Assembly: GCA_023411395.1 (NCBI GenBank)
Contig: JAEYOV010000050.1
Coordinates: forward strand, 12,409-76,408
Direction: 5' to 3'
Length of the DNA stretch: 64,000 nt
DNA from: Bacillota bacterium
GTDB taxonomy: Bacteria > Bacillota > Clostridia > Christensenellales > Aristaeellaceae
Shown: piece after piece, positions 16,141-25,534 of the stretch
Numbering within the stretch: the first letter of the stretch is position 1
Layout: every line of letters starts with the position of its first letter
Notes under the pieces: generated by a model
Database searches by the model: none
Told to the model about the DNA's origin: nothing
What the model saw: the letters and a program-made list of their open reading frames with translations, nothing else
Position numbers and translations under genes: made by a program

Positions 16141-16161
16141 AACCACAGGAAGCCATGTCAA
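16133..16161 (-). promoter_or_regulatory. Promoter of the lyxose isomerase-kinase-dehydrogenase operon
   Basis: Minus strand: -35 TTGACA (16161-16156), 17-base spacer, -10 TATACT (16138-16133), start near 16126. Its -10 shares bases 16135-16138 with the -10 of the divergent ROK promoter, so RNA polymerase cannot occupy both at once. Confidence 0.8.
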
Positions 16162-16178
16162 TGGAAAGGCGTGATATC

Positions 16179-17318
16179 ATGCGGATCGGGATGAACGCGG
16201 AAACCATGAAGCAGATGAACCGGATGTCCGCCCTGCGCAGGATCGCCACCGAGGGCGAGGTCATGCGCCTGACGCTGGCCGAATCCCTTGGGCTGACCCG
16301 GATGTCGCTGACAAACGTGGTCAATGATCTGATCAGCAACGGATATATAGAGGAAAAGCCGGCGTACGGCGATCATAAGGTGGGCCGGAACCCCATCCCG
16401 CTGTCCATTGCAAAGACCGCTCCCAAGTCTATCGGCATCTGGATCTCCAGGGATCATATTGCCATGGCGGTGTGCGATATGACCCTTCAGGTTCTTTATA
16501 CGGGAAAGATTGATCTGTACCGCGAAACCGAGGAAACCATCCAGCAAAAGCTTCTTGCCCTGGCGGAAGAGGCGGTGCCCTACTCGCAGCCCGCCATGGG
16601 CATTGGCATTGCGATGATCGGGGCGATCGATCCTGAAGCCGAGGAACTCGTTCATCCCAAAAACTTCTTCGGCATTGAGAGGCTGAACGTAAAGGACATC
16701 CTGCAGGACCGCTTCCCGCTGCCCGTTTACGTGAATAACGACATGAACTGCGCGGCGCTGGCGGAATCCATGTACGGCCGCTACCGGCGTTATCAGAACA
16801 TGCTTTACATCGGCCTGGACAACGGCGTCGGCGCCGGCATCATCCATCAGGGGCAGTTGATGCAGGGCGGCCACGTGGGCATCGGCGAGATCGGGCACAT
16901 GAGCATTGAGTGCACCGGCGAGCGCTGCGCCTGCGGCAACCGCGGCTGTCTGGAAAACTATGTGAGCATACCGGTGCTGGAGAAGCAGTTTGCCCAGGCC
17001 GGGCCGCGCTTCAAGGACCACTGCGCGCTGCCTGAAAACAGCGCGGTCATGGAAGGGGCGGCAGAATACCTTGTGGTCGCCATGGTCAACCTGGTGAATA
17101 TCCTTCATCCCGACATCATTCTGATGGGGCATCAAGGCAGTTTCATACCAAAGTATCTTCTCACCTTCATGGAAGAGAAGGTCAACTTTCTCCGGTTCAC
17201 GGACGCGGAAAAGCCGCTTCGTGTCCGGCACGCGCATTTCGGCGAAATCGCCCCCCTTCTGGGCGGTGCCGCACTGGTGTACGACGCGTTTTTCCGCAAG
17301 GGCAAATGTACGTGCTAA
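16179..17318 (+). CDS. ROK-family transcriptional regulator (NagC/XylR type)
   Basis: 379 residues from the ATG at 16179 with GGAAAGG upstream. An N-terminal winged helix-turn-helix (L-T-L-A-E-S-L-G-L-T-R-M-S-L-T-N-V-V, residues ~28-45) is followed by a ROK sugar-kinase-like domain with G-I-G-E-I-G-H and the zinc motif C-A-C-G-N-R-G-C-L-E. The kinase loop 'D-x-G-x-T' is degenerate (G-I-W-I-S-R-D-H), as expected for a regulator. It very likely represses the divergent lyxose isomerase operon through the shared promoter region. Its stop codon overlaps the converging epimerase stop by 4 bases. Confidence 0.9.
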   Translation: MRIGMNAETMKQMNRMSALRRIATEGEVMRLTLAESLGLTRMSLTNVVNDLISNGYIEEKPAYGDHKVGRNPIPLSIAKTAPKSIGIWISRDHIAMAVCDMTLQVLYTGKIDLYRETEETIQQKLLALAEEAVPYSQPAMGIGIAMIGAIDPEAEELVHPKNFFGIERLNVKDILQDRFPLPVYVNNDMNCAALAESMYGRYRRYQNMLYIGLDNGVGAGIIHQGQLMQGGHVGIGEIGHMSIECTGERCACGNRGCLENYVSIPVLEKQFAQAGPRFKDHCALPENSAVMEGAAEYLVVAMVNLVNILHPDIILMGHQGSFIPKYLLTFMEEKVNFLRFTDAEKPLRVRHAHFGEIAPLLGGAALVYDAFFRKGKCTC

Positions 17319-18187
17319 TGCAGTATTTCAATGCTCCACGCGTTGGCATATTCTTCACCCGGATCAGCGAAGATCAGATCGGGCTGCCTGCTCAGCTCGG
17401 TGATGGCGCCCTTTGCCCCCGGGAGGGATGACCACGGCTCGATGCATACATAGGGCGCAGCTTTGTGCGGTACATGCCACAAGCCCAGATACGGCATCTT
17501 GGGGTAGGTCAGGCGGACGCCGCGCTTTGCGCCCTCCGCCCTCAGCGTAACGCAGCCGGCCATGTTGCGGAGCACGATGGCGTCGTCATCAAACAGGCTG
17601 TGCGTAAGCTTCAGTTTTGTGCCGCCCTCCAGCGGGAAGGGCTCCTCCTTTCCCGTAACAAAGCAGTCCGGCGTAAACAGGACCCGCTTTGGCCTGCACG
17701 GAGATTCAAAATGAAGGGCATAATCCTCAAACGCAAAGCCGTCCTCCAGCGGCACATGGAAGCCGGGATGCCCGCCCAGACCGAAATACATCCGCTCCGT
17801 ACCCGTGTTCCGAACACTGTAAACGATATCCAGGCGGCTGCCCACCAGGCTGTACTTGATCCGGAAAACGAAGGGGCACGGGTACAGCGCAAGGGTCAGC
17901 TTGCTGTCGGTAAGCTCCATCGTGACGGAGTCCCCCATATTTTCAACGGCCGTGAACAGGCAGTGGCTGGCAAAGCCATGGATGGGAAGGCGGTAGAGAT
18001 GGCCGTTCAAGGTGTAGCAACCGCCGTTTAATCTGGCCACATACGGGAAGATGGTCGTGGAGCGGCCCTTCCAATAAGCCGGGTCACCCTGCCAGAGATA
18101 TTCCGTTTCCTGGCGGATGGACCAGAGCTCCGCGCCTAGTTCCCTCACCGTAATGGTGAGTGCTTTGTTGGATATGGTTTGAAACAT
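17315..18187 (-). CDS. Aldose 1-epimerase (LacX-like mutarotase)
   Basis: 290 residues from the ATG at 18187, four bases after the GH38 stop. Mutarotases interconvert alpha and beta anomers of free aldoses. Visible: the early I-R-Q-E-T-E-Y-L-W-Q-G-D-P-A-Y-W and I-F-P-Y-V-A-R-L-N-G-G block, L-P-I-H-G-F-A with the first catalytic His, F-G-L-G-G-H-P-G-F-H-V-P with the second, and a late C-I-E-P-W with the Glu. As the final gene of the operon it would process the mannose released by the GH38 upstream. Confidence 0.88.
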   Translation of the reverse strand: MFQTISNKALTITVRELGAELWSIRQETEYLWQGDPAYWKGRSTTIFPYVARLNGGCYTLNGHLYRLPIHGFASHCLFTAVENMGDSVTMELTDSKLTLALYPCPFVFRIKYSLVGSRLDIVYSVRNTGTERMYFGLGGHPGFHVPLEDGFAFEDYALHFESPCRPKRVLFTPDCFVTGKEEPFPLEGGTKLKLTHSLFDDDAIVLRNMAGCVTLRAEGAKRGVRLTYPKMPYLGLWHVPHKAAPYVCIEPWSSLPGAKGAITELSRQPDLIFADPGEEYANAWSIEILH

Positions 18188-18191
18188 ACGG

Positions 18192-20984
18192 TCACTTCTT
18201 TTCAGATGATATCGGCTTGATAAGAATGCTCTTAAGCGCCCACGGCGAAAGGCGAACTTTGAAGCTGTCATCCGTAATCACAAGCGGGTTATAACCGCGC
18301 TCCAATACATCCGTCAGCCCGGCCCCGGCAGCAGGGCCGCAGGTAACGGTTCCAGTTTCCCTGCCGTTTTGATACAGCCGTAGCAGCACGCTTTCGCCGT
18401 CCGCGGAAGGCATGAGCGCCGTGACGCGCGCATCGCCGAGAAGGCGTAAAAGGCTTCCCTCCCGGGGGAGCCTGCCTTTGTGAAGGCCGCTTGAATGCGA
18501 AAAGATGGGGTGCGAAAAGCAGAAGGCGTATTTGAAAAGCGTTGTCCAGTCAAAATCGGTCACTGCCGCAATGCCAAGCTCCATGTGATGCACGCCGGCT
18601 TCGGGGAGTTTGTCCGGCGAATGGGACGAGCGCAAAAGGCTAACCTGCAAGGCATTGTCATAGGCGCGATACCCGTATTTGCAGTCGGTGGTCATCATCA
18701 GCCCGCCGCCCTGCCGGACCGGCGCGGCATACAGATGCGCGGGCACATCATGGTTAAGCTGCGGACGATCGATGAACCCGCCAGCAATATCATAGCGGAT
18801 GCAGCCGGCATCATACGCATAGGGAACATGAAATTGCAACTGCGGCACAGGCTGGCCCTCCGCGCCCCTTTCATGCCAATCCGCTTCCACCGAAAAACGC
18901 AGCATCTCATTGCATAGGGTTACGCTCACGCCAAGTTTCGATTGACCGAAACAGAGTTCGTAGGACAGGCACTTGATTATGCCGTCCGCCTTTACATCCT
19001 TGAGCAGCACAAAGCATTCCTGATTCAGGTTTTGCACTTTTCCATACCGCCCTACCATCCACGCGGAGAAAAAGCCGATGTCCTGCTCCTGCGCCAAACG
19101 GAAGCATGCGGGTTCGCTAAGAAGCTGTTCTCCCGCGCGCTTGTCATAAAGGGAGCAAAGCGACAGCGAACAGCCATCAAACTCCGCGCGTACCACGTCG
19201 TTTTCCAGCGTTATATTGCCTGCGCCCCCGTGCTGCACACGGGTATTTTCCATGTAGGGCGCGGGCCGCGGCGTTTGTGCGGGCGCCACGTAGTAATTGG
19301 CATAGCCAAATGCAGGCACCCTGGCCATGAAGGCGATCCTTGTGTAGGTGTGGGACCAATACTTCTGCTTCTCCGAGACTGTATCAAAGGGTAGTTCCTC
19401 CTTTGAAGCGCTGTACACGGAAGTCTTCAAAAGCGGAAGCTCCCAGTCCCAAACGGTGAGCTCGATCCGCTCCTCGCGGTCATAACGGGTTGTGTTGAAG
19501 AGCGTAAACGCGCGCACATCGCCTCTTCCGCGGGAAACGTCCGATACGTTGAAAGCTGTGGTAAAGCCGCTGTTTTCCATCAGCGCGCCCTTGAACGCGC
19601 CGCGCCCCGCCCCCGCGCCTTCGGCGGTGGACTCCGGCTCGCCTTTTTCCGGGATGCCAAAGGCGGATGTGTCGATCTGGCTGCAAAGTATGTGCATGGC
19701 ACGGTTTGAGTTGCCCAGCGCAAGGCTGTCCGCCTCCTGAAAAAGCCCGAGGGCGTACTCCCGGGTGTCCCTTACGCCGCTTCCCGGCAGGATGTCATGG
19801 AACTGGTTGAACAGCACGTTCTTCCACGCCCGAGAAAAATCCGCCGCTGGCGTGATTTCGCATCCGGCCAGCCTGGCCAGGCTGACGAGCGCCTCACTGT
19901 CGTAGAGGTGATCTTCACCGAAGCGGTTTGCCTGCTTTATGCGCGACTGCGATGTATAGCAGCCGGTGAACACAAAATTCAGCTCGCGCGTAACCACAGG
20001 AAAATGCTCATAGCCCGCCTCAATCCTTTGAAAATATTCGTCTACGCGCCCGAAGCGTATTTCGGGCATCAGCGGCCATGACTGCATATCCAGCACACGC
20101 TCGATATCGCGGCGCGTCGGGCCGCCGCCATGGTCGCCCACGCCGTATACCTTCAGCCCTGTTTTGATTTTGTTGCGCTTACAGAAGGCCGGCAGGAAAT
20201 CCGTCATGGAGCATTCGATCAGGTTGTTGTACCAATTGGGTTCGCGGTGCGTAAGCACCTCGCTTCCCGAGGGCGCGCGCCAGCGGTAGACCTCCTCGCT
20301 CTCGTTGCCGCGGCAATGGTACATGTACTTGACGCCGCCATGGGAAAGCGCCTCCGGCACGCCGATGGGGTGCCCGAAGGTGTCCGGCTCAAAGTCCAGC
20401 ACAAGCGTGCCGGGGGCGATATCCAAAAGACGGGAAAGATACTGTTTCGTATAAAGCAAGTGGCGCGCCATGGACTCGGCGCCGATCATGTTTTTGTCGG
20501 GCTCCACCCAATGCGTCGCCGCGACCTCCCAGCGCCCTTCCCCGACCCGTTTTTTGATTGCGGGCAGCATTGACGGCGCGTATTTTTCGATGATCTCGTA
20601 GGTGGAAGCCTGGGACTGGGTGAAGGTGAACGCCGGATAATCCTCCATCAGGTGGAGCATGGTCTGGAAGGTGTCAATCACGATGCCTGTGGTCTCGGGC
20701 ATGCTCCACATCCAGTTCATGTCGATGTGCGCGTGGGCGGCGCAGATCAGGCACAGGCTTTTGGCCCGCGCAATGTAACCGCTGAGCGCCTCCTCCTCCC
20801 CGAGCGCCGCCTGCCGGATGATTGCCCCGGAAGATTCAAGCTGGCCTTCCAGCCGGAAGACCGAAGGCTCAAGTGCCGCCGGGTCACTCAGCAGATTGTT
20901 CAGATACGCAAGCTCGCTCAGTATCCGCTGCGCCCAGTACTGTCCCTGTGTTTTTTCCCGGAGCTGTTCAATCCGTGTAAGCAT
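18192..20984 (-). CDS. GH38 alpha-mannosidase (1)
   Basis: 930 residues; AGGAAGGATTCAGC precedes the ATG. A retaining zinc-dependent alpha-mannosidase. Zinc ligands are in H-A-H-I-D (residues 84-88). The nucleophile is Asp201 in F-E-P-D-T-F-G-H. The family segment V-Y-G-V-G-D-H-G-G-G-P-T-R-R-D is at ~279-293. The beta-sandwich domains follow. No signal peptide, so it acts on imported oligosaccharide. It lies in an ABC operon between a GH105 and a mutarotase. Length and motifs fit the bacterial/vacuolar group. Confidence 0.93.
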   Translation of the reverse strand: MLTRIEQLREKTQGQYWAQRILSELAYLNNLLSDPAALEPSVFRLEGQLESSGAIIRQAALGEEEALSGYIARAKSLCLICAAHAHIDMNWMWSMPETTGIVIDTFQTMLHLMEDYPAFTFTQSQASTYEIIEKYAPSMLPAIKKRVGEGRWEVAATHWVEPDKNMIGAESMARHLLYTKQYLSRLLDIAPGTLVLDFEPDTFGHPIGVPEALSHGGVKYMYHCRGNESEEVYRWRAPSGSEVLTHREPNWYNNLIECSMTDFLPAFCKRNKIKTGLKVYGVGDHGGGPTRRDIERVLDMQSWPLMPEIRFGRVDEYFQRIEAGYEHFPVVTRELNFVFTGCYTSQSRIKQANRFGEDHLYDSEALVSLARLAGCEITPAADFSRAWKNVLFNQFHDILPGSGVRDTREYALGLFQEADSLALGNSNRAMHILCSQIDTSAFGIPEKGEPESTAEGAGAGRGAFKGALMENSGFTTAFNVSDVSRGRGDVRAFTLFNTTRYDREERIELTVWDWELPLLKTSVYSASKEELPFDTVSEKQKYWSHTYTRIAFMARVPAFGYANYYVAPAQTPRPAPYMENTRVQHGGAGNITLENDVVRAEFDGCSLSLCSLYDKRAGEQLLSEPACFRLAQEQDIGFFSAWMVGRYGKVQNLNQECFVLLKDVKADGIIKCLSYELCFGQSKLGVSVTLCNEMLRFSVEADWHERGAEGQPVPQLQFHVPYAYDAGCIRYDIAGGFIDRPQLNHDVPAHLYAAPVRQGGGLMMTTDCKYGYRAYDNALQVSLLRSSHSPDKLPEAGVHHMELGIAAVTDFDWTTLFKYAFCFSHPIFSHSSGLHKGRLPREGSLLRLLGDARVTALMPSADGESVLLRLYQNGRETGTVTCGPAAGAGLTDVLERGYNPLVITDDSFKVRLSPWALKSILIKPISSEKK

Positions 20985-21027
20985 GCTGAATCCTTCCTAT
21001 CGCAGACAGGTTCAAATCATTTCCCGC

Positions 21028-22059
21028 TCAGCGTGCCTTCGCCGCTTCCACAAAGGCCAGCAGCGCCATGGACTGGCCGTAAGGGCACGGGCGGAGTGGA
21101 ATGGTGCGGTAATACTCCTTGGTCAGGCGAAGGCATGTGCCCGCCGAAACCTCCGAAACCTCTCCGGAATCCGCTACGCGCCTAAGAACAGCCTTCGCCG
21201 CCTTTTCCCCGGCGGCCCGGTACCGGCTGCTGACCAGGCCAAGGCGAACAGCCTTGAGGATGCCGTACGCAAACCCCGCTGTTGCCGAGGATTCCTGATA
21301 GCTTGATGGATCGTCAAGCAAGGTGTGGAACATGCCGTTTGGCGCCTGAAGCCTGGCAAGCGCATCAATCTGCCGGTCAAGTGTTGAGACAAGGTACATT
21401 TTGACTCCTTCGGGGAGCGGGGCAAGTTCCAGGTAGTCAACCAGCCCGGCGGTATACCATGCGTTTCCGCGCCCCCAGAAAGCGCCGGCATAATGGTGCA
21501 TCCCCTCAAATGTCCATCCGTGGAAGAACAGCCCCGTCACAGGGTCCTGCAGGTATTTGATATGAACAAGAAACTGGCGCACGGACTCCTGCACGCAGTC
21601 GTCGCGCTTCAGCAGCCTGCCCATGCGCGCAACAAAAAGCACCGTCATGTACAGCGTGTCGTCCCAAAGCTGCGCATCATTTTCACTGTCGATGGTGATA
21701 TGCTGAAATCCCCCCTCGCCCGTGCGCGGCAATTTATGCAGCGCATACTCCAGCCATTCAAGGCAGGCGGCAAGGTATTCTTCCTTCCCCGTATCCTCAT
21801 ACAGAAAAGATAGCGTCAGCATCGGGCACATGGAATTGATATTCTTCCCCGGAAGGCCCTTTGAAAGCCATCCGTCGAACCAGTCAACAAGATAGCCCGT
21901 CAGCGCCCGGTCCCGCGCCTGCTTCGCGTGCTGATACAGCGCAAAGAGCGCAACGCCCTGCGGCCAGTCGAACAGTTCCATCGTCTTTTGGCCGTCAGGG
22001 CTTTGGGTCTGCCACTTGATCAACCGGTCAATTTGCCTGCCGTACTGCTTTATGCCCAT
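21028..22059 (-). CDS. GH105/GH88-like unsaturated uronyl hydrolase
   Basis: 343 residues from the ATG at 22059, which has GGAGGAGAGCC upstream and overlaps the previous gene by 10 bases. An (alpha/alpha)6-barrel protein with A-Q-L-W-D-D-T-L-Y-M (catalytic Asp region, residues ~120-129), F-F-H-G-W and F-W-G-R-G-N-A-W-Y-T-A-G. This is divergent from the GH105 at 9103-10212 but clearly the same fold. It should remove a 4,5-unsaturated uronic acid in the cytoplasm. The presence of such an enzyme suggests the imported oligosaccharides were made by a lyase outside the cell. Confidence 0.8.
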   Translation of the reverse strand: MGIKQYGRQIDRLIKWQTQSPDGQKTMELFDWPQGVALFALYQHAKQARDRALTGYLVDWFDGWLSKGLPGKNINSMCPMLTLSFLYEDTGKEEYLAACLEWLEYALHKLPRTGEGGFQHITIDSENDAQLWDDTLYMTVLFVARMGRLLKRDDCVQESVRQFLVHIKYLQDPVTGLFFHGWTFEGMHHYAGAFWGRGNAWYTAGLVDYLELAPLPEGVKMYLVSTLDRQIDALARLQAPNGMFHTLLDDPSSYQESSATAGFAYGILKAVRLGLVSSRYRAAGEKAAKAVLRRVADSGEVSEVSAGTCLRLTKEYYRTIPLRPCPYGQSMALLAFVEAAKAR

Positions 22060-23741
22060 GGCTCTCCTCCCCCCTGCGGCCATGACAGGGTCACGGCATG
22101 GCTGAAGGGCGCAAAACCGGTATTGTATACGGTAAACGCCTTTTGTTCATTCGCCGGTGTATTGCGCATGTTTGGGGCATATGCATGCTGATTCAGGCCG
22201 CCCTCCCAGCGCAGGGTACCGCCCGCGCAGGAGTACTCAAATCCCTTTGCAATAATGGCATAGCTTCCCTCGCCGGCAGGGATATGGCAGCCGTCCGCTT
22301 TCAGCATGCCGCCTGTGGTGAGTATGCCCTCCAGCTTCCAGGGTAGGTTTTCACAGCCGCCGATCCGCAAAAGCAGCTCGACCTTGCAATCAAAGACCAG
22401 CACGTCCAAAACCCACTCCAGGGTGAGCCCGTTGACATGCCGGCGTTTTTCGTGGGGGATGGAAACCCAGTCGGTCGTTCCCGCCTGTTTGCCCAGCGGG
22501 CGCACATAGTCACCCTCGCTTTGGCAGCGCAGGCGGTAGCCGTTTTCAATTTCCTCGACCGTCGGGCTGATCAACTGGCCGCAGGCGTAGAAACATGCGC
22601 CCGCGCGCAGCATCAGCTCGATCCCGCCGACCTGCAGCTTCAGGAATATGGGCCGGCCGCGCAGAAGTGTCAGCGCCACATCGCCCTTTCGAACCCTTGC
22701 GACGCCCGCGCGCACAAAGTTTTTGCGGTATACGGAGCGGATGGGAAGTGCTGGATGATTAAGCTCTGCCAGCTTGGGATACAGCAAAAACTGCGTTACA
22801 AAGTGCCCCGCGTCATGGGGGAGGATCAGCGCATGCCCATGCTCCGCATAGGACCGGTACAGAAATTCGGCCAACCCGGCGGCCTGCATGAACCGCTCAT
22901 CCTTAGCATCATGGGCAGCGGCCAGCACATACAGGCAGTTGAGCAGTTGCGGATCAGGGTACATCTTTTTCCCAAAATCCTGCCTGCGGGAGTTGAGCGT
23001 TACAACCGATCCGTCGGGCTCAATATAATAGGAAAGCTTGTTCAGGTTGCGAAGGACCGGCTCTATCAGTTCCGGCATATCCATTTCGTGCAGAATAATG
23101 AGCAGCGATTGATTGCAGGCGACATCGTATATGCCGACGGAATGCTCCGTATATTCGCCCTCTTCGTCACAGTCGATACCCTCGTCAAGGTATTCAAAAG
23201 CAGCCCGGCGGCATTCTTCAAGACCCAGTTCGCGATAACACAGGACAAGCGCGCTGGCGAGCACCCAGCGGTGGTTGGGAGTATGGAAGCCGCCCGTGAC
23301 CATGGCGCCCGCGCTGCGTTCCAAAAAATCATGCAGCATACTGAAAACGTACTCCTCCGTTTCACTATGCCGCGAATATTGCTTCATCATGCGATGGGTA
23401 TAGGCAATCACCTGAACACAAAACGCGTTGCAGGTAGCGTCGTGATAGTTGGTTTCCAGCAAATCAAGGGTTCCGTCCTCATGCTGGCTTGAAAGCAAAT
23501 GCTCCGCGCAGCGTTTGGCGGCCTCCAGCATGTCATCCTTTTGATGGTACATGCTTTGCGGGCTGTAATACGCGGCCAGGAACACATCCGCCGCGCGCGC
23601 GGACATGGCCGGCTCGGCAAAGCCCTTTTCCGGGCTTAAGATGCCGCCGCGGTCCGCCATGCGGCCGTCTTTCACCTGCAGCTTTATAAGATTTTTAGCA
23701 ATGCGGTCATTCCACGCATTGGCGCTCTTGATCAAATGCAT
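22050..23741 (-). CDS. Putative alpha-toroid carbohydrate-active protein (lyase-like), unassigned
   Basis: 563 residues, AAGGAGGCGCCGTC upstream of the ATG. The first ~340 residues are helical repeats rich in aromatic and His residues (N-Y-H-D-A-T-C-N-A-F-C, G-G-F-H-T-P-N-H-R-W-V, Y-T-E-H-S-V-G-I-Y-D), followed by ~220 residues of beta structure. This two-part build resembles heparinase II/III or other toroid/antiparallel-sheet lyases, but I do not recognise the family and cannot name the catalytic residues with confidence. No signal peptide. It is translated just after a binding protein and overlaps the GH105 gene, so it probably acts on the same imported uronate-containing oligosaccharide. 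Confidence 0.55.
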   Translation of the reverse strand: MHLIKSANAWNDRIAKNLIKLQVKDGRMADRGGILSPEKGFAEPAMSARAADVFLAAYYSPQSMYHQKDDMLEAAKRCAEHLLSSQHEDGTLDLLETNYHDATCNAFCVQVIAYTHRMMKQYSRHSETEEYVFSMLHDFLERSAGAMVTGGFHTPNHRWVLASALVLCYRELGLEECRRAAFEYLDEGIDCDEEGEYTEHSVGIYDVACNQSLLIILHEMDMPELIEPVLRNLNKLSYYIEPDGSVVTLNSRRQDFGKKMYPDPQLLNCLYVLAAAHDAKDERFMQAAGLAEFLYRSYAEHGHALILPHDAGHFVTQFLLYPKLAELNHPALPIRSVYRKNFVRAGVARVRKGDVALTLLRGRPIFLKLQVGGIELMLRAGACFYACGQLISPTVEEIENGYRLRCQSEGDYVRPLGKQAGTTDWVSIPHEKRRHVNGLTLEWVLDVLVFDCKVELLLRIGGCENLPWKLEGILTTGGMLKADGCHIPAGEGSYAIIAKGFEYSCAGGTLRWEGGLNQHAYAPNMRNTPANEQKAFTVYNTGFAPFSHAVTLSWPQGGGEPWA

Positions 23742-23769
23742 GACGGCGCCTCCTTCAAAAAAGGCGGTT

Positions 23770-23816
23770 GCCCAAGGCCGGCGCTGCGCTCATTTGCGCT
23801 GCGCCAGCCAATGGGC
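23770..23816 (-). repeat. Intercistronic hairpin after the binding-protein gene
   Basis: GGCGC-T-GCGC / GCGC-T-GCGCC (23780-23805) forms a 9-pair stem with a single T-T mismatch and a TCATTT loop, and outer GCCCA/TGGGC arms (23770 and 23812) can extend it. It lies between the binding-protein stop and the next gene, with no T-run. It probably shields the 3' end of the binding-protein message. Confidence 0.6.
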
Positions 23817-23834
23817 CGAATCATTAAGCCGGTC

Positions 23835-25484
23835 TTATTTGTTGGCATACCACTCGTTGGCCTCGTCCGTGAGGACCTGGCCGCCGATGGCATTCCACTC
23901 CTTGACATACTCATCATAGAAGTCAACGGGCAGTTCGCCCTTGATGATGCTGATCCAGGTCTCATCGCGGTAGGCCAGCAGCTCGGACGCATAGGTGGAC
24001 TGGGAAGGCAGCGCCGAGGGCACCTTTGTGAGGAGATAGCTGTCAAATTGAGGCTTCGCCGCCCAATCCAAACGGTTCTTTACGGTGGGGTTGTTGTAAA
24101 AGCTCAGCTCAAAGAACTTGTCGGAGTACGAGACGCCGCCGCCGTACAGGCCGCGCAGCACCGCAACGCCCATCTCGTTCATTTCTTCGTTGGTGACCTT
24201 CATGGCTACGGAGCCGCTGGGGGTATACTCAAAGGTCACGCCCTCCTCGCCGAAGACGGCAAGGGTCATCAGCTCGTCGTCAGTGCAGAAGATGTTCAAG
24301 ATCGACAGGATGGCGGCAAGCTTCTTTGGATCGTCGTTCAGCGACGCGTTATAGAGCATGTTTTCGCCAATACCCACGGCATATCCCAGGCGCCAGCCGT
24401 AATCGCCATTGGGGCCTGCCGGCCACGGGCCGTAGTAGAACTTGGCATCCTTGCCGTTTACGGCATAGTATTCCTGGGCGCAGCGGCCGCCGTCATCATT
24501 CAGGATTTCAGGATAGCGGTAATGGTCAATGGAAGCCAGAGCCGACACGCCATACAGCCCGTTGATGAAGCCTTGGGAAATAGCCCAGTAGCCACCGGTA
24601 TTTTCACCCGTGATGAACTCGGGGTCCAGCACACCGTCGGCATACGCCTTTTGGAGAAGGGCAAGCACGTCCTTGTTCGCAGGAAGGATATCGGAACAGA
24701 TTAGCTTGCCATCCGCGCCTTCAAACCAATGGGGCCCCCAGGTGGGATTCGTGCTGAAGCCGTCGGTAACGGCTGTATAGCTGCCATAAGAGCCGAACAA
24801 CGCCTGGATAGCGGTAGTGGAGAATCCGAAGGTATCCTTCACGCCGTTGCCGTCCGGGTCGTCAAGGGCAAACCTGTACATCAGGGCCATGAAGTCCTCA
24901 ACCGTCATGGGGAGGTTTTCGGGGTCCACGCCCAGCGCCTCCAGGAAGTCACCGCGGTAAATCAGGTTTTTGTAGGGCATGGCGCCGGCTTCGCTCATGC
25001 CGGCGACGGTGATCATCTTGCCGCCTGGAACCGTGGAGTACTCCCAAAACATATCCACAAAGTCCGCCAAACGGCCCTTGTACCCGCCGCCGTTGAGGTA
25101 GGCATACACGTCAGGCGCATTCTCCTTGAAGAAATCCACATCCCACGACGCGATGGCGCCCTGATCATAGAGGTTCTTCATGTTCACGTCGCTTATCGAG
25201 AGGAAGATGTCAGGAGCCGTCTTGCCCGCGATGCGGGTGTTGATGATCTCCCTGTACTGCGGATACTCAATGTACACCACATCGATGTCCACGTCGTACC
25301 CATACTTCTCCTTGAGGATCTCCTCGACCTTGCCGACCACGATGTCCTTATCCGGATCAAAAGGAGCAAACATGTAACCGGCAACCGAGATGGTCCCCGA
25401 CCATTTGATTGGCACCGCTTCCGCAATGCTTACGGCGGGAAGCAGCAGCATCAGGCACAGGGCAAGAACCAGCAGCTTTTTCAT
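23835..25484 (-). CDS. ABC transporter extracellular sugar-binding protein (LplA type)
   Basis: 549 residues from the ATG at 25484, with AAGGAGGT upstream. The signal peptide M-K-K-L-L-...-V-S-I-A-E-A ends in a signal-peptidase-I type A-E-A site; the Cys in L-A-L-C-L lies inside the hydrophobic core and is not a lipobox. The long mature domain is typical of LplA/YtcQ-type oligosaccharide receptors, which pair with LplB/LplC permeases. Both of these are encoded upstream. The enzymes downstream (GH105, GH38) suggest a uronate- and mannose-containing ligand. Confidence 0.9.
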   Translation of the reverse strand: MKKLLVLALCLMLLLPAVSIAEAVPIKWSGTISVAGYMFAPFDPDKDIVVGKVEEILKEKYGYDVDIDVVYIEYPQYREIINTRIAGKTAPDIFLSISDVNMKNLYDQGAIASWDVDFFKENAPDVYAYLNGGGYKGRLADFVDMFWEYSTVPGGKMITVAGMSEAGAMPYKNLIYRGDFLEALGVDPENLPMTVEDFMALMYRFALDDPDGNGVKDTFGFSTTAIQALFGSYGSYTAVTDGFSTNPTWGPHWFEGADGKLICSDILPANKDVLALLQKAYADGVLDPEFITGENTGGYWAISQGFINGLYGVSALASIDHYRYPEILNDDGGRCAQEYYAVNGKDAKFYYGPWPAGPNGDYGWRLGYAVGIGENMLYNASLNDDPKKLAAILSILNIFCTDDELMTLAVFGEEGVTFEYTPSGSVAMKVTNEEMNEMGVAVLRGLYGGGVSYSDKFFELSFYNNPTVKNRLDWAAKPQFDSYLLTKVPSALPSQSTYASELLAYRDETWISIIKGELPVDFYDEYVKEWNAIGGQVLTDEANEWYANK

Positions 25485-25534
25485 CGGAAGTACCTCCTTG
25501 CTTATTTGATCAGGCGCAGGGGCCTGTATCATCG

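Noticed and set aside
16158..17237. A 359-codon minus-strand frame opposite the ROK regulator
   Set aside because: The ROK motifs on the plus strand are decisive, and the antisense protein is rich in His/Gln/Val without known features.
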